Assembly: GCF_900103695.1 (NCBI RefSeq)
Contig: NZ_FNHF01000002.1
Location: 558,001-622,000, forward strand
Source of the DNA: Sediminibacillus halophilus
Lineage (GTDB): Bacteria > Bacillota > Bacilli > Bacillales > Amphibacillaceae
Reading direction: 5' to 3'
Length of the DNA stretch: 64,000 bases
In this document: positions 57,206 to 64,000 of the stretch, in pieces
Layout: the number at the start of each line of letters is the position of its first letter
How positions within the stretch are numbered: position 1 is the first letter of the stretch
Notes under the pieces: generated by a model
Databases searched by the model: none
What the model was told of the DNA's origin: nothing
The model's input: only the letters and a program-made list of their open reading frames with translations
Translations under genes and position numbers: made by a program

Positions 57206-58132
57206 TTAATCCCCTCCACTCGTTAGTTTTATTCTCGGGTCAATAAACCGATAGGATATATCAATCAAGAATAGAGTCAACACAAGGATGGAGCTGAAGA
57301 AAATCGTCGTCCCCATTATCACCGGATAATCCCGGTTGAAAATGCTGTCGACGAAATAACGGCCGATCCCCGGTATAGCAAAAATCTTTTCAATGACGAA
57401 TGTGCCCGTGATTAGTGCCACGAATAATGGTCCAATAAAGGAGACAACCGGCAGGATGGCATTTCGGATACCATGTCTAATGACCAGTTTGGTCGTCGGA
57501 AGTCCTTTCGCATCGGCAGTTTTAATATAATTTTGGTTCATTACTTCCAGCATGCTCGACCGCATAAAGCGGGCGATTACTGCCAGTGGGGTCGCCGCCA
57601 GGGCGACAGAGGGCAGAATGGAATGCTGCCATGTTCCCCACGAAGCAACCGGAAGCATTTGCCAATCGACAGCAAAATAGTTGATCAACAAAGGAGCTAA
57701 AATAAAGCTTGGTACCGAAATTCCTACTATTGCGATAAACATGGAAAAATAATCGAGCATTTTGTTATGGTTCAGAGCGGCCACAATCCCCAACAGCAAA
57801 CCGAAGATAAGCGCAATCACCATTGCCTGGGTCCCTAACAGTGCAGAAGCGGGAGCCCCATCCCAAATGATACCGTTGACCGTCCGAGACTCCGACTCAA
57901 TCGATATACCTAAATCAAATGTGGCTAAATCCTTCATATAAAGAACGTATTGCACCGGTATCGGTTCATCGAGATTGTATTTTGCGCGAATATTTTGCAA
58001 AACCTCTTCCGGCAGCACGTCCGCATCGGAAGCAAATGGATCACCCGGTATAATTTTCATGATGAAAAAAGTTAAGCTGGCGATCACCCAAATGGTTACA
58101 AGCATCGTTATCAACCGTTTTAAAATATACAT
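57206..58132 (-). CDS. Oligopeptide ABC transporter permease (OppB/DppB type)
   Basis: A 308-residue membrane protein. MYILKRLITMLVTIWVIASL at the N-terminus and the loop YIKTADAKGLPTTKLVIRHG are typical of OppB. It follows the DppA-type gene by 43 bases and heads the transporter part of the operon. Confidence 0.93.
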   Translation of the reverse strand: MYILKRLITMLVTIWVIASLTFFIMKIIPGDPFASDADVLPEEVLQNIRAKYNLDEPIPVQYVLYMKDLATFDLGISIESESRTVNGIIWDGAPASALLGTQAMVIALIFGLLLGIVAALNHNKMLDYFSMFIAIVGISVPSFILAPLLINYFAVDWQMLPVASWGTWQHSILPSVALAATPLAVIARFMRSSMLEVMNQNYIKTADAKGLPTTKLVIRHGIRNAILPVVSFIGPLFVALITGTFVIEKIFAIPGIGRYFVDSIFNRDYPVIMGTTIFFSSILVLTLFLIDISYRFIDPRIKLTSGGD

Positions 58133-58175
58133 CCTTTCACCTCCGGATCAGTTGGTTGTTATTTTGAATTATCAA

Positions 58176-59024
58176 TCAGGCATTCACCTGTCCCAGTACA
58201 CCATTCGTGGCGGTCATCGCAATAATCACACAACCCCACATATGCTTGTATGCAGTGACGATATCATTACAAGTGAATTGGATCCGCTTTGGAGAGATCA
58301 ATTCCACCGTCGGCAAAGTGGTCGTCATCTGTGCCTGCTGCGGTCCCTTCAGCTCGATTTCAAATGTAGTGGGCCCTGTGATAGTTTCCGGCTCAAGACT
58401 TGCCGCCTTGCTGACTGCAGCTGCCGCTTTTTTCCGAATCTCATCACGAGCTTCCTCCGGATGAATCAACTCGGCGGCAAACCTGTCGACTGCCCGTTTT
58501 GTAATGGCGGCTTCCACATCGGGAAAAGAAGCTCGTACTTCCTGGACGTAAGCATCATCCCCGCTAATGAAAATGGCTGGAACACCAAACCTCCCCGCTA
58601 CGAGACTGTTCATTTCCGTCTCTCCGACGACTCTGCCATTGATTTTCATCTCGTTGACACAGACACCGGCCAACGTATGGCTGATTACCGTTCGTTCAGA
58701 ACCGCCCTCACGGCCATGATGGCCGACGAACATGATGCCATCGAAGCTATCGTCAAGACCTTCTAACTGGCACATAACGCGATTACTCCCAGAGACAAGC
58801 CTGGCACGTCGATCAAGCTCCTCGATTAGGATGTTAGACATATTTCCGTGGCCATCTGCGACGACGACTTCTTTTGCCCCTCCCTGGAAAGCCCCTTCAA
58901 TTGCTGCATTGACATCTGCAGTCATTAACCGTCGGAAGCGTTGATATTCGGCGTTAGTTTTTAACTGCTGGTTGGTTGCCACCCCGGAGATTCCCTCCAT
59001 ATCGGCAGAAATAAAGATTTTCAT
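58176..59024 (-). CDS. dppA: D-aminopeptidase DppA (M55 family)
   Basis: A 282-residue zinc peptidase that removes N-terminal D-amino acids in known members. Metal-site residues correspond to D8 and E10 (SADMEG), H59 (DGHG), H103 (GHHG) and E135 (VGE). It lies directly upstream of the permease genes, the same order as dppA-dppB in Bacillus subtilis. The likely role is use of D-Ala-containing peptides from cell-wall turnover, inside the cell. Confidence 0.93.
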   Translation of the reverse strand: MKIFISADMEGISGVATNQQLKTNAEYQRFRRLMTADVNAAIEGAFQGGAKEVVVADGHGNMSNILIEELDRRARLVSGSNRVMCQLEGLDDSFDGIMFVGHHGREGGSERTVISHTLAGVCVNEMKINGRVVGETEMNSLVAGRFGVPAIFISGDDAYVQEVRASFPDVEAAITKRAVDRFAAELIHPEEARDEIRKKAAAAVSKAASLEPETITGPTTFEIELKGPQQAQMTTTLPTVELISPKRIQFTCNDIVTAYKHMWGCVIIAMTATNGVLGQVNA

Positions 59025-59204
59025 CGAATCCCTCCTGAATAGTCTTTCTATTTTAAATTTTCTAACTTTTATAAGTAAAAAAAGGTTGTGCTACGAAGTA
59101 CCATAGAGTGCGCCTCTTAATTCTTAGTAAGTTGATTGCTAATGCCAATTTACGAAAACACTGTGCCGAAAAATGCAACCATTAGGTGAAAAGCTTGTAA
59201 ACTA

Positions 59205-60269
59205 TCAAAAAGCAAAGGACTGTTGTTCGTCCATGTGCAAAATGAAGGTCTTCACTATATCCTTCACAGCCATTACGTCCCGCAAATCGACCAGTTCCAC
59301 TGCGGAATGGGTGTACCGTGACGGAATCGACAGAACACCTGTCGGGATCCCGTTGTTTGCATAAGTGACAGCTCCCCCGTCTGTCCCGATACCGGTGAAA
59401 ATTTCCAGTTGATAGGGTATATGCTCCTTTTGGGCAAAATCGATCAGCAGCTGTTTAATGGTGCTGTGAACAATCAAGCTTGCATCCATCACCTTGATGC
59501 CTGCTCCCCGGCCTAAACCGTGGCTGTCATCCATCGGACTCTCTGGTGTGTCGCTGACCGCTGTCGTATCGATAGCTAAAGCAACATCCGCGGTGATATG
59601 TTGAGCCGCCGTTTTAGCACCACGCAATCCGACTTCTTCCTGGACGGTAAAAAGAAAGACCAACTCACCGGAAAAAGCTGTCCCCTCCAGTTCCTCCAAT
59701 ACTTGCAGCAATACAGCACAACCCGAACGGTCATCGAGCGATTTAGTACAGATTTGCTGTTTACCTGGTGGTCCCAGCAACTTCCACTCTGTTCCCCAGG
59801 TAACGGGTGTTCCGATTTCCACTCCCATTTCCTGAACTTCTTGTTCAGAAGCTGCCCCGATATCAATGTACAACTCCCGATGATTTCTCACCGAAGCAGC
59901 ATCAAATTTTGCAAAATGGGCAGACAACGTTCCAATCACGCCGTCAACGACGGAGTCCCTGCCCAGCAGCTTGACCGGCTGTGCCGGGAGATTACGGTCA
60001 TCGTTTCCTCCCAGCTTTTCGAAACGAAGCAGTCCATTTGGTTCCACTTTTTTGATTAAAAATCCCACTTCATCCATGTGAGCTGTCAATAACAAAACTG
60101 GACCCGGTCGATTTCCTTTCTTTCTGGCTGTCACATTTCCGAGTGCGTCTACCGAAACCCTGTCTGTTCTTTCTTTTAAGTAGTCGGCTAAGTAATGACT
60201 GACTTGATGTTCATAGCCGCTCGGTCCAAGTAAACTAGTCAGCTTCTTTATATGTTGTAGCACAGCCAT
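59205..60269 (-). CDS. M42 family aminopeptidase
   Basis: A 354-residue zinc aminopeptidase. H64 and D66 (AHMDEVGF), D180 (SLDDRSG) and E211-E212 (VQEEVGLRG) mark the two-metal active site; family members form large tetrahedral complexes and release N-terminal residues. It follows the Lrp-type gene by only eight bases and precedes the dpp-like operon by 180 bases, so all may be one regulon for peptide use. Some relatives are annotated as glutamyl aminopeptidase or endoglucanase; the latter is doubtful. Confidence 0.92.
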   Translation of the reverse strand: MAVLQHIKKLTSLLGPSGYEHQVSHYLADYLKERTDRVSVDALGNVTARKKGNRPGPVLLLTAHMDEVGFLIKKVEPNGLLRFEKLGGNDDRNLPAQPVKLLGRDSVVDGVIGTLSAHFAKFDAASVRNHRELYIDIGAASEQEVQEMGVEIGTPVTWGTEWKLLGPPGKQQICTKSLDDRSGCAVLLQVLEELEGTAFSGELVFLFTVQEEVGLRGAKTAAQHITADVALAIDTTAVSDTPESPMDDSHGLGRGAGIKVMDASLIVHSTIKQLLIDFAQKEHIPYQLEIFTGIGTDGGAVTYANNGIPTGVLSIPSRYTHSAVELVDLRDVMAVKDIVKTFILHMDEQQSFAF

Positions 60270-60277
60270 TCTCCCCC

Positions 60278-60724
60278 CTAAATATACTCGAACGTATTTT
60301 TGTAGTTCTCCAGTTGGATAATCGTGTTAATTTCAACGATCCCTTCAATCTTGTCCAACTGCAAAATACTTTCCCTGATATCCTCCTGGCTTTGCACATT
60401 GATTTGAATCAACAATGGATAAGGACCGGAAGTCATAGTAATAAACCGGACTTCCTTCATGGTTTTCAATTCTTCCATCACCTGTTCGCACCGGCCCTGA
60501 GCCGTTTTGATTTGGATAATAGCTCCCGCCTTCAAGCCTAGCGCTATCGGGTTGACGACGCCTACTACTTCAATAATGTCGTTTTGCACTAGGTTCTTAT
60601 ATCGCAGACGGACGGTCTTTTCTGTCACGTTCAATTTATTGGCAATTTCCGAAAAAGGGATTCTGCCATCCTTGGATAATAACCGGATTATTCCTCGGTC
60701 TAATTCATCAATTTGATATTCCAC
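60278..60724 (-). CDS. Lrp/AsnC family regulator
   Basis: A regulator of about 148 residues when started at GTG 60724; the frame runs to 60880 but the extra 52 residues are AT-driven and unlike the family. The N-terminal HTH covers RIPFSEIANKLNVTEKTVRL, and a RAM amino-acid-binding domain follows. It lies just upstream of the M42 peptidase gene and divergent from the amidohydrolase gene. Control of both sides in response to an amino acid is likely. Confidence 0.87.
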   Translation of the reverse strand: MEYQIDELDRGIIRLLSKDGRIPFSEIANKLNVTEKTVRLRYKNLVQNDIIEVVGVVNPIALGLKAGAIIQIKTAQGRCEQVMEELKTMKEVRFITMTSGPYPLLIQINVQSQEDIRESILQLDKIEGIVEINTIIQLENYKNTFEYI

Positions 60725-60911
60725 TAAATCACCGACTTTCGTCCTATTTTCCTGTATTACTACCCTTTTATGATACCATATTTGAAAATTATGATTATTT
60801 ACAATATTATATTTTTGATTTAATATCGTAACAAGGAATTGTATAAAGGCCATTATATAAAGAAAGATTTCAGAAATCAATGATTATTTTGAATTTTTAG
60901 GAGGAAAAATC

Positions 60912-62042
60912 ATGAAAGCCATTACAAATGTGACAGGGTTCAACGGCAGTGGAGAAAATTTGGAAAATGTCACGATTCTAATTGAAAATGGGAAGTTCTT
61001 TAAAATTGGAAGACAGTTGGTTATCCCAGAAGGAACCGAAACGTTTGACGCCCAAGGTAAATTTTTCACCCCTGGACTGATCGATGTACATACCCACTTA
61101 GGGGTGCATGAAGAAGGAATCGGAAAAGAGGGCCAGGATTTCAATGAAACAAGCCATGCGGCCACCCCTGAAGTGCGATCCATTGATGGCATCAACCCAT
61201 TCGACAAAGGGTTTTCCGATGCCCGGAAATCAGGGGTTACCACGGTGCAAGTCATGCCCGGAAGTGCCAACGTCATCGGCGGCGAAATGTGTGTACTAAA
61301 AACGGCTGGAACAATTGTCGATCAAATGGTCATCCGCAACCCCTCCGGATTGAAAGCTGCTACAGGAGAAAATCCGAAACGATTCCATGGGGAAAAAGGA
61401 AGAATGCCTGTAACCAGAATGGGAGTCGCCGCCATCCTGCGCAAAAAACTAGTCGAAACAGAGAACTACATAGCCCAACGGAAAGCTGGCACTGCAGACC
61501 GGGACTTGGCCTTCGAACAGCTTGCAAAAGTGCTGAATAAGGAAGTTCCATTACGGGTCCATGCCCATCGGGCTGACGATATAGTCACCGTACTGCGGAT
61601 CAAACGGGAATTTTCCATCGATGTAACAATCGAACATTGTACAGAGGGACATTTGCTTGCACCTTTCTTAGCTGAACATGGGGTTCGTGTCTCCTCTGGT
61701 CCAACCATGACCCCTCGCTCGAAGGTAGAGTTGTCCGACAAAGGCTGGTACACGCTTCCTGCATTAGCAGAAGCTGGAGTACCATTTTCCATTACAACCG
61801 ATCATCCAGTGATCGCCATCGAGCATTTGATGACCAGCGCCATCATGGCTGTCAAGAACGGGCTGAGCGAAACTCAAGCAATGCGTGCTATTACCAGTGA
61901 TGCTGCTAGGCATTTAGGTATAGAAAAGCGCGTCGGCTCGGTAGAAGCAGGCAAAGATGCTGACTTTGTTTTATGGAGCGGGAATCCATTTGATTTACAC
62001 AGCAAGGCAGAGAAAACATTTATAGAGGGACAGCAAGTATAG
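60912..62042 (+). CDS. Metal-dependent amidohydrolase
   Basis: A 376-residue enzyme of the amidohydrolase superfamily (imidazolonepropionase-like). Metal ligands H60 and H62 (DVHTHLG), H217 and H219 (HAHRAD), H242 (IEHC) and D297 (TTDHP) are present. AGGAGG precedes the ATG. Such proteins hydrolyse amide bonds, sometimes in dipeptides with prolyl residues; the exact substrate is unknown. Position beside peptidase genes suggests peptide breakdown. Confidence 0.88.
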   Translation: MKAITNVTGFNGSGENLENVTILIENGKFFKIGRQLVIPEGTETFDAQGKFFTPGLIDVHTHLGVHEEGIGKEGQDFNETSHAATPEVRSIDGINPFDKGFSDARKSGVTTVQVMPGSANVIGGEMCVLKTAGTIVDQMVIRNPSGLKAATGENPKRFHGEKGRMPVTRMGVAAILRKKLVETENYIAQRKAGTADRDLAFEQLAKVLNKEVPLRVHAHRADDIVTVLRIKREFSIDVTIEHCTEGHLLAPFLAEHGVRVSSGPTMTPRSKVELSDKGWYTLPALAEAGVPFSITTDHPVIAIEHLMTSAIMAVKNGLSETQAMRAITSDAARHLGIEKRVGSVEAGKDADFVLWSGNPFDLHSKAEKTFIEGQQV

Positions 62043-62215
62043 TAGGAAATTTCATGAATAAACCGACAAAATATATCATAGAAAAACGTATGCAAGGTAT
62101 CACAGATGAAGCCAAACGGTTGCGCTCTTTATCATATGAGTGGGATGGCCTCAAGAACAGGTAGTAGTAGTACGACAGACACGCAGAAATTTTTAAAAAA
62201 AGAGGTTGATAAGCA

Positions 62216-64000
62216 ATGTTGAAAAAAGCAATCACTGCGGATGATTTATTGAGATTTTCCTTTCTTTCTGATCCCCAGCTTTCTCCTGACGGAAACTGGG
62301 TTGTATATGCTGTCCGAACGATCAACGAAAAGAAAAAATACCAATCAAATTTATATGTCGTCAACTTAACGACAAACGAAACCATTCCATTTACCCATGG
62401 GGAGAGCATGGACTACCAACCACGCTGGTCCCCAGACGGACAAACAATTGTATTCACATCGAACCGATCCGGCAAACAACAGGTTTGGAAAATATCATTT
62501 CGGGGTGGAGAAGCTGTGCAGCTCACTAATTTCAAACACGGGGCATCCCAGCCTGTTTTTTCACCAGATGGACATAAACTGCTGCTCAAGGTTCCCCTTT
62601 CCAATCAGGACAGCGTAAGGGACGAAGCCACAGATAAAGACGATGAAGGAAACGATAAAGAAGCCTATGCCACTACCCGGATCAAGTATAAGTCGGATAA
62701 TAGCGGACTACTGCCTGACACTTATCAACAGCTTGTCATGTGGGATTTGCAAGACGAAACAGCTGTACAGCTTACCAGCGGGGAATTCGGACATGAATAT
62801 GGATGTTTTTCCCCCGATGGAAGCCGGATCGCTTTCAGTGCCAATCGTACAAACGATCCTGATCGTTCCTTTGTTTCTGACATTTTCGAATACGATATAA
62901 AGAATGGAAACTTAACCAAACTTACGAATGGTACCGGTATGTTTATGCAGCCCAATTACGCCCCCGATGGGCGCAGGCTGTCACTTTTGGGACATGACTT
63001 AACTTACGCAGGGGCTACCCTTACCCGGGTTTGGGTATTGGACATAGACAGTAAACAACTCACCTGCCTGACAGATGATTGGGATGTTCAGGCATCCGAT
63101 GTCGCCATTAATGATATGGGAACGAGTACTGCAGGGAATGGGGCTTTATGGGACAAGCAGCAGGATCGACTATATTTTTTAGCGAGCCAAAATGGGAACA
63201 CATCTGTCTATCAAGTAAGCATGGAAAAACAAGTATCCACAGTTACCGGCGGTAGTAGGCAAATATATGCTTTTCAATTGGACTATAAAGGAAATGCCGT
63301 CATCGCAGTCAGCGACCAAATGACACCAGGCGACCTTTATTATATTCCAAAATCAGGTGGCGATGAAAAGCGGTTGACAAACGTTAACAAGTGGCTTGCC
63401 GGTCAAACATTATCTCCTGCAGAAGAGATTCACTTTCCTGCCTCAGACGGACAAGCGCTGCATGGTTGGATCATGAAGCCTGCTGGATTTACAAAAGGGG
63501 GAAAACATCCGCTTATCGTGGAAGTACACGGTGGTCCGCATGCCATGTATAGCAATGCTTTTATGCATGAGTTCCAAGTACTTGCCGCTGCTGGATACGG
63601 CGTTTTGTTCATCAATCCCCGTGGCAGCCACGGGTATGGTCAGACTTTTGTCGATGCTGTACGCGGTGATTATGGTGGGAAAGACTACCAGGACATTCTC
63701 GATGCAGTCAACTATGCTACGTCCCACTTTGACTGGATCGATGAAAACCGTATAGGAATCACTGGGGGGAGCTATGGTGGATTCATGACGAATTGGGCCG
63801 TCGGACATACAAATCGTTTTAAAGCTGCCGTCACACAGCGATCCATCAGTAATTGGATCAGCTTCTACGGGGTCAGCGATATCGGTTACTTTTTCACCGA
63901 TTGGGAGCTAAAAACCAATTTACTCGATGATCCGGACCGTATGTGGAAGCATTCTCCCCTTCGCTATGTAAAGGAGATCGAGACGCCGTTGCTAATATTG
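62216..64000 (+). CDS. S9 family peptidase (acylaminoacyl-peptidase type), truncated by window end
   Basis: 595 codons are open to the right edge. The N-terminal part is a beta-propeller with WD-like repeats (SPDGNWVVYA, SPDGQTIVFTSNR, SPDGSRIAFSANR). The C-terminal alpha/beta-hydrolase domain has S519 in GGSYGGF; the Asp and His of the triad lie beyond the window. No signal peptide is seen, so it is cytosolic. AAGAGGTTG precedes ATG 62216. It follows the amidohydrolase gene by 173 bases and probably trims peptides imported by the nearby transporter. Confidence 0.92.
   Translation, partial: MLKKAITADDLLRFSFLSDPQLSPDGNWVVYAVRTINEKKKYQSNLYVVNLTTNETIPFTHGESMDYQPRWSPDGQTIVFTSNRSGKQQVWKISFRGGEAVQLTNFKHGASQPVFSPDGHKLLLKVPLSNQDSVRDEATDKDDEGNDKEAYATTRIKYKSDNSGLLPDTYQQLVMWDLQDETAVQLTSGEFGHEYGCFSPDGSRIAFSANRTNDPDRSFVSDIFEYDIKNGNLTKLTNGTGMFMQPNYAPDGRRLSLLGHDLTYAGATLTRVWVLDIDSKQLTCLTDDWDVQASDVAINDMGTSTAGNGALWDKQQDRLYFLASQNGNTSVYQVSMEKQVSTVTGGSRQIYAFQLDYKGNAVIAVSDQMTPGDLYYIPKSGGDEKRLTNVNKWLAGQTLSPAEEIHFPASDGQALHGWIMKPAGFTKGGKHPLIVEVHGGPHAMYSNAFMHEFQVLAAAGYGVLFINPRGSHGYGQTFVDAVRGDYGGKDYQDILDAVNYATSHFDWIDENRIGITGGSYGGFMTNWAVGHTNRFKAAVTQRSISNWISFYGVSDIGYFFTDWELKTNLLDDPDRMWKHSPLRYVKEIETPLLIL

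Overview
The window looks like a chromosomal segment of a spore-forming, probably moderately halophilic member of the Bacillaceae (Virgibacillus, Oceanobacillus, Halobacillus or Gracilibacillus type). The reasons are strong GGAGG ribosome sites with frequent GTG and TTG starts, Bacillus-type families throughout (CdaR-GlcD-GlcF, DppA, DUF4083, DUF3899, DUF2651), a collagen-like exosporium-type protein behind a sigma-K-like promoter, and very acidic secreted proteins. I see no prophage, CRISPR array or intact insertion sequence. The assignment is inferred from protein families; no database search was run.

Left part (1-25 kb) is mostly carbohydrate metabolism. A heparinase II/III-type lyase and a secreted beta-helix protein form the end of a uronic-acid polysaccharide cluster. 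An oligo-1,6-glucosidase with its LacI regulator follows, then convergent zwf and gndA of the oxidative pentose phosphate pathway. A secreted alkaline phosphatase is followed directly by a class D-type sortase. From 14.4 to 25.1 kb a divergent cluster (LacI, esterase, two permeases and binding protein on one side; GH3 beta-glucosidase and a 1111-residue GH94-type phosphorylase on the other) matches the beta-1,2-glucan (sophoro-oligosaccharide) system known from Listeria, with an added esterase. A duplicated pair of operators lies between the two arms.

Middle part (25-44 kb) holds a chemoreceptor, a LuxR-type regulator with an altered receiver, a DUF1206 membrane protein, a TetR-acetyltransferase pair facing a membrane protein across two palindromic operators, a glycolate oxidase unit (CdaR-GlcD-GlcF), a phosphoesterase, a Nudix hydrolase, a variant PRPP synthetase, a DUF2087 regulator, an orphan CheW-CheY pair, an acyltransferase, and a protein with the phosphofructokinase fold but without its catalytic residues. 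tRNA-Ser(CGA) and tRNA-Thr(CGT) follow.

Right part (45-64 kb) contains a polar amino-acid ABC transporter, a nitroreductase, a lipoprotein that apparently starts with ATT, small membrane proteins, the collagen-like spore-surface protein, and a peptide-scavenging region. That region has an oligopeptide ABC transporter with DppA-type D-aminopeptidase, an M42 aminopeptidase and an Lrp regulator on the minus strand, divergent from an amidohydrolase and an S9 peptidase that runs off the window. Two 88-residue proteins of a family I do not recognise, at 32.8 and 51.8 kb, are clear paralogues of each other.
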